IMG/VR virus record: IMGVR_UViG_3300025655_000024 | Location: 1-64,000 of that record | Length of the DNA: 64,000 nt | DNA from: a virus | Reading direction: 5' to 3' (one strand) | Shown: in pieces, positions 55,301 through 62,518 of the stretch | Numbering within the stretch: the stretch's first letter is position 1 | Layout: every line of letters starts with the position of its first letter | Notes under the pieces: generated by a model | Seen by the model: the letters and a program-made list of their open reading frames with translations, nothing else | Told to the model about the DNA's origin: nothing | Database searches by the model: none | Translations under genes and position numbers: made by a program

Positions 55301-55881
55301 AACGAATTGCGGTCATTACGGTCTTGTTGATACAAGTCCATCATGCTCTCGCTTGGGCGACCAAGCAAATCCTCGTATTCAAAGGGAACAATATCACGCC
55401 TCTCCATTTCTTGCATGGTGTGAAGCATATTGTGTCCATCCTCATCCTCTTTGATCATTTCAAACAAATGCTCAATGAAATGAGGGTCGCCCCATTGTGA
55501 ACCATGTAGCAAAGGCATTACACAGTTATCCCAAGACAACGGGTGGCGTTTGCCAAATGGATTTTCCTCATGTGCTTTCGGCCAATCCTCAGCGTAATTC
55601 GTGCTAAATCGCCGTTGTCCTGCAACATAATCGTCATACCCATCGGGCAAATTGAGGTTTGAAAGAATGCTTGGTTTATCCAAATCCTGCATTCGGTATG
55701 GCGGTTGTTCCATAGCCATTGGCATCATAGCCATGAGTGCGGAATCCTCCTTCTCAATGGCTTTACCGTCAGCATAGAATTCCTCACACGCTTTGAGGTA
55801 AAGCGTGGAGTCAAAATTAGGGTTGGTGTGAAAAGAAACCAAAGCATCGGTTCGGATGCGAATGAATTCTTCACGGTTCAC
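52372..55881 (-). CDS. Large head-module protein with an internal DNA-ligase-like domain
   Basis: The 1169-aa protein lies between portal and protease. Residues of about 720-880 read like the adenylation domain of an ATP-dependent DNA ligase: 'DWVVQKKPEGKRLFVEKKG' with K-P-E-G-K-R as motif I (lysine at residue 740, codon 53662-53664; D replaced by E), 'FVFDAFLKG' at motif III, 'LRAMDLLVHRGEDIHMDPLEDR' at motif IIIa, and 'GGDLWIRDAQSTFAKGKEAHHLWVLY' at motifs IV-V. The catalytic lysine is kept, but the motif III and IV glutamates are F and G. An OB-like region follows (about 890-990). The first 700 residues are helical and unassigned, with many H, M and W. The C-terminus is acidic. Start GTG 55881 follows GAGGTGA. 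Confidence 0.7.
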   Translation of the reverse strand: MNREEFIRIRTDALVSFHTNPNFDSTLYLKACEEFYADGKAIEKEDSALMAMMPMAMEQPPYRMQDLDKPSILSNLNLPDGYDDYVAGQRRFSTNYAEDWPKAHEENPFGKRHPLSWDNCVMPLLHGSQWGDPHFIEHLFEMIKEDEDGHNMLHTMQEMERRDIVPFEYEDLLGRPSESMMDLYQQDRNDRNSFLSDEEYREMKARQWGANVQQKGGMMAKNTSRLGLLSYLFGTEWQTPEQRHAFMELLKKMGQTEGEESPEARRIANNFKADAGISWDRAKRNWFERMTPLAKWWERASHHHGPVSPEPVRQGLNHFKSPFVLNDEGGIEPSHTHHYWSPYQFWGGVGRDANSLVSALTQSYPAAFEGWLGEALMGYLTDRTHPLNDQDDSFHGSGSSFFPQTINHPVMQNHPHKSAIGSGWEAGSENPRVRSFNRRRGLWNTVANQQHLHPSEVAGSGKRMIIPSLALTQQPLGRIISSHSDMGMPRIGPTRERHPGDEQYHTYHNDHYEKMDANLGQVMQEMAKEVMQRYGSDVFSTNAPNENVLANTISRGNVQQLAQAANYYMMRGSNPNTRTLAPMVLGDGLAPKEVNVGPVHPTSEATTPPVYLSGDMDAWGHKMPATLAWKWDKDANGIRFEVKDKPFDSLQKTVHEGHLQMIDPTHADRPIAPKEKDAPALYVTNNMGHIPVISGDLFKADDYEPTGVFETPLVPAHTVYKLDDIEELRGFSGDWVVQKKPEGKRLFVEKKGSKITAKDKKGKEIKLPDIVKEGVREQMGDFVFDAFLKGKHLRAMDLLVHRGEDIHMDPLEDRLQILRTMYHTNDNISFPMPLDTKFTDKEGLLKNSEAIGGDLWIRDAQSTFAKGKEAHHLWVLYTPSQDGLTKGTTLPFVSNDGENILLEYPGHRSPLVVKGEWDGNAFNVMSIEPNSPLARHAEKQIGVWGSVGVHLLKMGQRELSLYPPPFVTKDTFTFTRATLVEPNGEEDKVASILSHARSHIISADKAFSAESLIDKIKGLTENMLEQYGAEYGLERTEEGEWSVNEAIDDDTIETKQGTTLARISGSLSGGGWDGEMDMMTSPRGPTSLVDDEGIPMFDPNGMADETPLNMPKHISVKRTDKVGNEIEGELDIEGGRAVFRVPRKTNVEQAEEKEVIVEQEGDDEQMPIM

Positions 55882-55890
55882 GGTATCACC

Positions 55891-56676
55891 TCATTGGTGA
55901 TTACCGATCTTCTCAATGAGGAATGCGATTTCATTGAGCAATCCTGAGTCACCACCCATCTTGTGTAGTGTGGCTAAGGAATCCTCAATGGGTGCGAGGT
56001 TTGGCTCGCCTTTCCTGTCGCCACCATCAACCAAATTCATGTGCAGGGTGCTTCCGTTTTCGTCATAGCCCGTCTTAGCGAAAGCAAAAATTTTCGCTGT
56101 TTCACTGATTGGTGACGAAGCAGGGGCTTTTTCTGTGTAAAACGGAATAGTGCCGTTTGTTTGATACGGTTTTGCTTCAACGGGCGTTCCACCCGAATAG
56201 TCAATGAATTGTGGTGAAATGTTTTCAACGCCACTTTCTTGTTGATATTTAGCGATGATTTCCGAAGTCAAATCCTCTTTCTTGACCTTCTTTGAATCGG
56301 CTTCTTCCTTATCCTTGATTTTATCCGAAATAAACGGATTTGGTGCTGATGCACCGCCCACATTCATTTGGGTTTTCATGCTGTGGCGAGGCTTGTTCGT
56401 TCCTCCCGTTGATGACGAAACAGGGGCATCGCCTTTCTTGACTTCTTTGAATGGGATTTTCTTATCGCCACGATCAGACTTGTAGTCGCCTGTTTCTTTG
56501 CCTTTCTTGGAGGCTTCAATTTTCTTGCCAACAGCCTTTTCCCAACCCGACAATTTGCCGTCTTTGTCACGGTCAGCCAAATGGGGTTTTTCCAAAGTCG
56601 CCTTTTCCAATTCCTTAACCAAAGCCAACAATTCTCCGTGTGGAGTCTTTGCGGGTTCGTGCCATCGTGGTTGCAT
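55891..56676 (-). CDS. Head-cluster protein with an EF-hand loop
   Basis: The 261-aa protein has at residues 35-46 a complete 12-residue EF-hand loop, D-R-D-K-D-G-K-L-S-G-W-E, with acidic ligands at 1, 3, 5 and 12, G at 6 and L at 8, flanked by helices ('LVKELEKATLEKPHLA' and 'EKAVGKKIEASKKG'). The middle is lysine-rich and probably disordered. A C-terminal globular part contains 'PFYTEKAPASSP' and 'SLATLHKMGG'. Calcium binding is a reasonable inference for a marine virion protein. It starts at ATG 56676, five bases after AGGTGA. Confidence 0.6.
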   Translation of the reverse strand: MQPRWHEPAKTPHGELLALVKELEKATLEKPHLADRDKDGKLSGWEKAVGKKIEASKKGKETGDYKSDRGDKKIPFKEVKKGDAPVSSSTGGTNKPRHSMKTQMNVGGASAPNPFISDKIKDKEEADSKKVKKEDLTSEIIAKYQQESGVENISPQFIDYSGGTPVEAKPYQTNGTIPFYTEKAPASSPISETAKIFAFAKTGYDENGSTLHMNLVDGGDRKGEPNLAPIEDSLATLHKMGGDSGLLNEIAFLIEKIGNHQ

Positions 56677-56681
56677 TTTTA

Positions 56682-57053
56682 TCACCTGTAATTCCTGCTT
56701 GAAGGGCTACTTTTTGGAGGCATCGCTGCCTCCATTGATTGCCACATTCGCAATTCCTCATCGGCACTACGCTTTGTAATCATAGCACCATCACCTGAAT
56801 TAAAAGCGGAGGTGAAAGAACCTCCATCGCCCAATTCCCTGTTAAGTGGGTCATAGACTTCATCGGCCATTGGGGTAATCGCCCGTAGCCAACCTGCCTT
56901 TCGCATCAATGTAGCGGGGTCATCCATAGCCTTCGTGAGCGTGGCGTTTTCGGATTTTAGTGAGGTGACTTCGGCACGAAGGCTTCTCACCTCAGCGACC
57001 AATTCCTTGAGCAAATCAGCGGTTGCTTCTCCAACGGACAATTCCTCACTCAT
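56682..57053 (-). CDS. Coiled-coil head-cluster protein
   Basis: The 123-aa protein starts with a strong heptad coiled coil (DLLKELVAEVRSLRAEVTSL), followed by a globular helical part 'ATLMRKAGWLRAITPMADEVYD' and a glycine/serine-rich end. The ATG overlaps the upstream stop (TGATG). Scaffold or portal-adjacent roles are possible. No family is recognised. Confidence 0.55.
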   Translation of the reverse strand: MSEELSVGEATADLLKELVAEVRSLRAEVTSLKSENATLTKAMDDPATLMRKAGWLRAITPMADEVYDPLNRELGDGGSFTSAFNSGDGAMITKRSADEELRMWQSMEAAMPPKSSPSSRNYR

Positions 57054-57625
57054 CACATACCACCCATCATCGGTCCGGGCATCGGCATACCGCCCGGTGG
57101 CATTCCCGCAGGGCCGGGTGAAGGCATATTCATCAACGAGGATAAGTCAGGCATACCCCCGCCCATTTCAGCACCCGGTGTGTGTTGAACCATAGCGGAG
57201 TCTTTCAAACGAATGACTTCGCACATATTGCGGATGTCCTCAACACGATCTCGCAAAGCCATCATAGAGTTAGCGTGTCCGAGAACGGTATCACCATCAA
57301 GGTTTTCGGAATATCGGGATTGGCCGATTGTTCCAATGTGTGCCGTAATGTCGGTGGCAAGATCGGTGAGGCGTTGCTCAAAATCGGACAGGGCTTCTTT
57401 GCTTGAGGAATACACTTTGCCCGATTGAGTGAGGGCATCCATTTCCTTTGGCGTTGGCGCACCCATTGACTCAGGTGGAGTCGGTGCGGGTGCGGGAGGT
57501 GAAACCTGTGCGGGCATCTGTGCCTGTTGTCCCGTTGGGTCGCCATCCTGTTTTCGCAACATCATGCTCTCACGCAAAGCGACCACTTTCATGCGGTCAG
57601 CAATTGATGGTGAAGCACGATACAT
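57053..57625 (-). CDS. Head-cluster protein with proline- and methionine-rich tail
   Basis: The 190-aa protein has a helical N-terminus, a proline-rich linker (PPAPAPTPPES), a helical core 'EALSDFEQRLTDLATDITAHIGTIGQSRY' and a Pro/Gly/Met-rich C-terminus (GMPPGGMPMPGPMMGGM). The function is unknown; flexible head-completion or scaffold protein is a guess. The longer frame to 57652 would overlap the upstream gene by 22 bases; ATG 57625 lies five bases after that stop. Confidence 0.5.
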   Translation of the reverse strand: MYRASPSIADRMKVVALRESMMLRKQDGDPTGQQAQMPAQVSPPAPAPTPPESMGAPTPKEMDALTQSGKVYSSSKEALSDFEQRLTDLATDITAHIGTIGQSRYSENLDGDTVLGHANSMMALRDRVEDIRNMCEVIRLKDSAMVQHTPGAEMGGGMPDLSSLMNMPSPGPAGMPPGGMPMPGPMMGGM

Positions 57626-57630
57626 TTGAA

Positions 57631-58005
57631 TCAGTCCTGTTGTGGTCGCCAAAAGGTTGAGGAACGGCCATATCGGGACACTCCGAGAACGGTTGCCCCC
57701 TCAGTGCCGTCATAGTCGCTGACAGTGTTGCGGTGTTGTGCCACATTACCAAGAACACGCCCATCGCCTTGAACAACACTCTCATCGCTCTTGGCAATTT
57801 GTGCCGTAGCCATGAAAGACTTGTGCAAATCCAAATCACGCTCAAGAATAGCGAGAGCATTCTTTGCCTCACTAATGTGCTTGGCAACATCATCGGTATT
57901 GTTGTGTGCGATTGCCTGTTGCATGGCTTCCATGCTCGCCAAAGCACGCCTTGCCATAGGATCCATTTTCGTAATCAGTCCAAAATCAAGAAAGCCTTCC
58001 GTCAT
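57631..58005 (-). CDS. Small helical head-cluster protein
   Basis: The 124-aa protein is mostly helical (DPMARRALASMEAMQQAIAH..., then 'KHISEAKNALAILERDLDLH') and ends with a glycine/serine/arginine-rich segment. It starts at ATG 58005; GTG 58026 is possible. It is located immediately downstream of portal, so it may be a portal-proximal or scaffold protein. No homologous family can be named. Confidence 0.5.
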   Translation of the reverse strand: MTEGFLDFGLITKMDPMARRALASMEAMQQAIAHNNTDDVAKHISEAKNALAILERDLDLHKSFMATAQIAKSDESVVQGDGRVLGNVAQHRNTVSDYDGTEGATVLGVSRYGRSSTFWRPQQD

Positions 58006-58047
58006 CTCAATCAACCCTCCCCACACGCTTCACACAAATGAATGTTT

Positions 58048-59835
58048 TCATAAACCTAACCTCCGATTGAGGTTATTCAATTTTTCATCAACATTGGATT
58101 CGGCAGGGCTTCTTTCACTTCGCCTGTCTTGAACGGTTTGGCTCATGTGATGCTCTCCGTCAAAGCGATTCACACGGTCAGGGCTTTTGCCACCACTTCT
58201 CCGTGAATGCAAATTCAATTGTGATTTGCCTCGTGTTCTCAATGGTCGCAAATCCGTTCCATGAGTGGTTGTCATAGCCGAGGGTATGGGGCGAGAGCCA
58301 TGAATGTCATCCTCAACATTCCGTTTCCAAATTTCATCCATCGTTGGTGGTAAAATGTGGGATTTAGCCATCGCACCCCCACCTTGTTGCGGTGGCGCAC
58401 CTTCAGGCGGTGGGCCTGTTTGCGGTGGTGGCGGTGGTGCTTCTTTGTAATCAAAGTGAAGGTAGCCATTGTCATCACGCAATTGAGCATCATAGCCCGC
58501 TTGCTTCATTTGCATCATGTTGCGGATAGCCATTTCATCCCTTCGCATAGCCATGATTTCATCCTCTTCCTCATGTGGATTGAGAATGATTTCCCACTCG
58601 CTAATTTGAAGGGCTTCAAGCAATAGAGGGAATAGACGATTGTTATACAGGTTTTGACTTGAAGCCAAAGCCCGATTGGTGACGACAATTTGCATTCCTT
58701 CGTTGTTCAAACCACCGCCCGACACATCGTTCATAAACACATTTGATACACCGTAAAACGATGAAATGCGTTGGCGAATGTCGTCTTTGATCGGGATGTA
58801 TTGTAATTCTTCAAGGGTGTCCATCATACGCACATATTCAAGACCACCACGACCCGTTTCTGTTTCAACACCAACCGTAGGAATGTATTGTGGGTCACGC
58901 TCAAGGTGTTCCTGAATGTTGCGTGCGGTTCGCTCAACGGTTTCAAGGTTGGATGATTTAATCACCATCACACCTCTCGGCATCCGCCTCTTTTGGTAAG
59001 CCGAATACACATAATTGTCCATCGCAATCAGCGTGTTCACTTGTCGCCATAGTGTAGCAACGGGCGAGCGACCATACAATTTTGAGGGCGACCATTTGCT
59101 CAAATGGATGACTTCGCCTTCGGTATAGACCTGTCCTGCACCAACACCTGCGAGGTTCATGTAATGAATGGGAACAACGGGTAATCCTGTTTTCGGACAT
59201 TTCTCATCCTTGTCGCTTGTGCGGAATGACCTGTCCAACAGGCTCGTGTATTGCTTGCCCCCACGCACACCACGCTTATCGGCAACAATACGCATGAAAA
59301 TGGGGTCAGCACGAGTGATTTCTTTGATGCGGTAAAATTGTGGTTGTCCTGTGTTGGGATCCACGAAATACTCCTTCGTGAGAATCAGGTATGCGTCATC
59401 AACAATGTTCAAGTCCATTTCCACTTCACGAAGGACTTCAAGGAATGATTGCGACATTCGGTTGTCCTCGTGGAGAAGGGCGTTTGCATATTCCAATTGT
59501 CCCTTATCCGCATCACGAACCTCGCCTCCGCACATACGGCACGAGTCCACTGCCTTGTTGTATTCTTCATCGCACTCTCGGCACTTTTTCACAAATTTTG
59601 GTTTCCATGTCCAACCTTTGCGGAATGTTTCAGTCGCCAAGTGATTGAGAATTGAACGCAACACCAAACACTCGTATGAGGCAGCGTATAGTGCGGGGAT
59701 GGTAATACCCTGCAACAATGGAGGCTCTTGGACACCTGTGGTGAACAATGGCATCTGTGGCGTGGGTGTTTCATGGCGTTCCATGTCCATGCCAAGAGCC
59801 GAAAACAAACGGTCAATGCGTTTCTTTTCACTCAT
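58048..59835 (-). CDS. Portal protein with inserted zinc ribbon
   Basis: The 595-aa protein has the standard portal order: N-terminal helices, 'GEVIHLSKWSPSKLYGRSPVATLWRQVNTLIAMDNY' (clip/wing core), a long stem-helix region and 'SSFYGVSNVFMNDVSGGGLNNEGMQIVVTNRALASSQ', ending in a flexible proline-rich tail. Between the N-terminal domain and the core sits a four-cysteine zinc ribbon: C85, C88, C99 and C102 ('CRECDEEYNKAVDSCRMC'). It forms the dodecameric DNA entry ring for TerL, encoded just upstream. GAGGTGA is seven bases before ATG 59835. Confidence 0.9.
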   Translation of the reverse strand: MSEKKRIDRLFSALGMDMERHETPTPQMPLFTTGVQEPPLLQGITIPALYAASYECLVLRSILNHLATETFRKGWTWKPKFVKKCRECDEEYNKAVDSCRMCGGEVRDADKGQLEYANALLHEDNRMSQSFLEVLREVEMDLNIVDDAYLILTKEYFVDPNTGQPQFYRIKEITRADPIFMRIVADKRGVRGGKQYTSLLDRSFRTSDKDEKCPKTGLPVVPIHYMNLAGVGAGQVYTEGEVIHLSKWSPSKLYGRSPVATLWRQVNTLIAMDNYVYSAYQKRRMPRGVMVIKSSNLETVERTARNIQEHLERDPQYIPTVGVETETGRGGLEYVRMMDTLEELQYIPIKDDIRQRISSFYGVSNVFMNDVSGGGLNNEGMQIVVTNRALASSQNLYNNRLFPLLLEALQISEWEIILNPHEEEDEIMAMRRDEMAIRNMMQMKQAGYDAQLRDDNGYLHFDYKEAPPPPPQTGPPPEGAPPQQGGGAMAKSHILPPTMDEIWKRNVEDDIHGSRPIPSAMTTTHGTDLRPLRTRGKSQLNLHSRRSGGKSPDRVNRFDGEHHMSQTVQDRRSERSPAESNVDEKLNNLNRRLGL

Positions 59836-61075
59836 GGGCAATCACCTCAAACGCTCGCTTCAATTTGTCCTCCGACATCCCCCACGCCTTAAGCAATTCA
59901 ACCTGCTCTTTCTTTGAAGCGTAGGTGTAAGTCAAAAGACGCATAGCCGTTTCATCACCTTCATAGGATTTGAGCAAAACCGCAGCATTCCTTTTGTTTT
60001 CATTCAAATAGGGATAGGCTTTGCGGGCTGCCTTTTGCACTGAAAGGTCGCCTTCAATGACGAATTGGCGATCTTCCCACATAATGTTGCCCACGCCAAG
60101 ACTCTCCTTTAACACAACGGTAAATTCATCACCTCTTTTGCTCGTGAACGGCAAAAACAAACGAGGCGAACCTGATGGCGTAATTTCCAAGTGTCCACCA
60201 ACATCCCAAAGGTTAGCGATGAAATTGTCAGCATTTTTGAGCATGATTTTGGGGGACTGTTTGCCGTAAAGCAGTGCCTTTGAGTCATTATTCCTCGCTT
60301 TGCCAACCACTTCAATGTCAAACAAAAAGCCGTGTGATTTGATGAGCATGGCAATTTCAGCCGAAGTCGCTGTGCTATGTGATGCGAGCATTTGTGAAGT
60401 CATCCCACCATAATCGTCTATGTTTTGTGATGCTTTGCTCAATATGTCATATTCTCGTCGGCTCAAACGGCTTTCAGCGTTGAGTCGGTCAGACCATTCT
60501 TTCCATATTGCTTCTCGTGTTTCTTCGTCAGCGTTTCGTGACGAAACAACCGCTTTACGAAACAGGAATTCCAAGCGTTCACCATGCGTAGCGAGCATAT
60601 TGAAATCGTTATCACGGACATCAATGTGTCCCCAATCGCTGTCACGCCACCATGAAAATTCTTTGAGCAAAGCATCCTGTTCCTGCTTCAACAAATTGAT
60701 TAGGCGAGGGATAATGGCTTCTTCACCATTTTCCTGCATGATTTTGATTATTTGATCGCCACTTGTGCCAAAATTGTCCATGAAATAACTGCGTGTTATT
60801 CCCACCGTTGGCGTTGCCGTTGTTCCCGGTTGGTCGGTTGGCATACCTTCGTTTTCGTTGCCTGAAAATCCTTGAATCTGTGAACCCGCTGTTGCTTGAG
60901 GTGGCATTTCCTGCTGTTGCTCTTGTTGGATGGTTTTGGCTTCCTCTTGTTTTGCTTCTTCCAATTCTTTGGTCTTTTCAGCAACCTTCTCCGAAGCCAT
61001 TTGCTGATTGTTTGGCAACAATTTGAGGATGGCACTATCCATCGTATTCAGCATGGGATTCCATTCAATTTTCAT
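59828..61075 (-). CDS. Hypothetical packaging-cluster protein, 415 aa
   Basis: The protein lies between TerL and portal. The N-terminus is a long charged coiled coil (MASEKVAEKTKELEEAKQEE and a glutamine-rich stretch) followed by a disordered proline/threonine linker. The C-terminal 250 residues are helical/mixed, with 'DDYGGMTSQMLASHS' and 'YASKKEQVELLKAWGMSEDKLKRAFEVI'. The ATG overlaps the TerL stop (ATGA). The position, and a coiled coil, would suit a small terminase-like or portal-associated factor, but the sequence does not resemble a classical small terminase. Confidence 0.55.
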   Translation of the reverse strand: MKIEWNPMLNTMDSAILKLLPNNQQMASEKVAEKTKELEEAKQEEAKTIQQEQQQEMPPQATAGSQIQGFSGNENEGMPTDQPGTTATPTVGITRSYFMDNFGTSGDQIIKIMQENGEEAIIPRLINLLKQEQDALLKEFSWWRDSDWGHIDVRDNDFNMLATHGERLEFLFRKAVVSSRNADEETREAIWKEWSDRLNAESRLSRREYDILSKASQNIDDYGGMTSQMLASHSTATSAEIAMLIKSHGFLFDIEVVGKARNNDSKALLYGKQSPKIMLKNADNFIANLWDVGGHLEITPSGSPRLFLPFTSKRGDEFTVVLKESLGVGNIMWEDRQFVIEGDLSVQKAARKAYPYLNENKRNAAVLLKSYEGDETAMRLLTYTYASKKEQVELLKAWGMSEDKLKRAFEVIAHE

Positions 61076-62508
61076 GCGTCAGCCCACCCTATTCGTTTTG
61101 TCCACGCCTCGCTGTCAAGAATCACGATGCTGTCTTTATACTCCTTCGTAGCCTGAACCGCAAGGGCGAGGGCAATAACTGTATCGTCGTGTTTTCCAAG
61201 CGACTCCATTTTACCATTCGGCAACATGGTGAACATGGACAATTCGTTTATCAAAATGTCCATCAATCTTCGTGTAGCCCCATCCTCTTTGTAGGGCAAA
61301 ATCAAATGCCGTTGTTCAAAGTGCAATTGAAGAGTGTGAATGACCGCTTCTTTTTTCATACGGCTCATGGTGAATGGTTTGATGGGCAAATCGCTGATTT
61401 CTTTCAACACTTGATGAAATGCCTGTGCGAAATTGTTGGTTTCCAATTCCACAATGACGGGATTGTAGCGAGTGTTTAATTCTATGATTTTGTCAATTTG
61501 GTCGTTGAATGACATTCCTTTTTCACGGTGCATCCAAACCACACGCTTGTGTCGGTTTTCATCCACCGCAATCACGACCATGCAGGTGTAGTCGGCTGAA
61601 CGGTCAGGGCTGATTGCAGGATCCCAACCGATGTAATAATTCACATCCTCTCGGTTGGGGTCGGCATACGGGTCAAATTCAAACGCATATTCCAAGTCCT
61701 TGCATGGTTCAACCATATCTTCGGGGAATAGACTCGCATCGCTCGCAATTGGGCGACACAGGTATTCACGGGTAAATGCAATTGAAGTCATTTCGCTTCT
61801 TCGCCCTTGTAGTGCTTCAAGACTCCAACGCTCAGGCCACAGCGGTTCACCCGTCTGCTCACTAATGGCGGGGTATTCACGGACTTGATAGCCACTCAAG
61901 CCTTTCAATTCTTGGTAAAGGTCGGTGTAGGAGAACGGAGTGCCGACAATGCACAATTGTGCCGAGTGGTGAAGCACAGGCAACAAAGCGGTGTAAAACC
62001 ACGAAGCGATGTGTGCTAATTGTGTTGATGCTTCGCTTGACAGAATATCGTCAAGCACCACGATGTCAGGGTGCGCACCACGCACAGCCTTACCGACTGA
62101 CATAGCCGATATGGATGATTTGTTTGTCATTTTGAATTTCTGTTTCGCCCATCCTCGTGCGGGCTTCAAATGCGAAAGCACAGGATTTGACTCAATCAAT
62201 TCATTCATTTTCGCCATGTGTTCAATGGACTGATGCTGACTGTGTGAAAAGAATAGCACTTCTGTGCCGGGATTGTAAGCCATTTTCCATAGCAAATAGA
62301 CTCGGTAAAACACCGATTTGCCGTGATCACGAGAAGCGATTACACAGGTTTTGTTGTGTTCCTCCGACATGGCAAACCATTCTTCGTGAAAGTCGGCTAA
62401 TTGATAGCCTTCTTCTTTGCCACAAATGTCCTCAAAAAAGAATTTGAAATCCCTGCGCCCCATTTCCCAATCCACTTTGTTGGCGAGGTCAAGGACACCT
62501 GCTGACAC
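61072..62508 (-). CDS. terL: Terminase large subunit (DNA packaging ATPase-nuclease)
   Basis: The 478-aa protein has a Walker A variant A-S-R-D-H-G-K-S at residues 58-65, the 'VLFFSHSQHQ' strand, Walker B 'DIVVLDDIL', and the coupling motif around 'LCIVGTPF'. The C-terminal RNase H-fold nuclease shows 'YIGWDPAISPDRSADYT', 'PVIVELETNNFA' and 'GKHDDTVIALALA' with the catalytic acidic residues. It cuts and pumps DNA through the portal. GTG 62508 is the start, six bases after AGGTGA. Confidence 0.92.
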   Translation of the reverse strand: MSAGVLDLANKVDWEMGRRDFKFFFEDICGKEEGYQLADFHEEWFAMSEEHNKTCVIASRDHGKSVFYRVYLLWKMAYNPGTEVLFFSHSQHQSIEHMAKMNELIESNPVLSHLKPARGWAKQKFKMTNKSSISAMSVGKAVRGAHPDIVVLDDILSSEASTQLAHIASWFYTALLPVLHHSAQLCIVGTPFSYTDLYQELKGLSGYQVREYPAISEQTGEPLWPERWSLEALQGRRSEMTSIAFTREYLCRPIASDASLFPEDMVEPCKDLEYAFEFDPYADPNREDVNYYIGWDPAISPDRSADYTCMVVIAVDENRHKRVVWMHREKGMSFNDQIDKIIELNTRYNPVIVELETNNFAQAFHQVLKEISDLPIKPFTMSRMKKEAVIHTLQLHFEQRHLILPYKEDGATRRLMDILINELSMFTMLPNGKMESLGKHDDTVIALALAVQATKEYKDSIVILDSEAWTKRIGWADA

Positions 62509-62518
62509 GGGGCATCAC

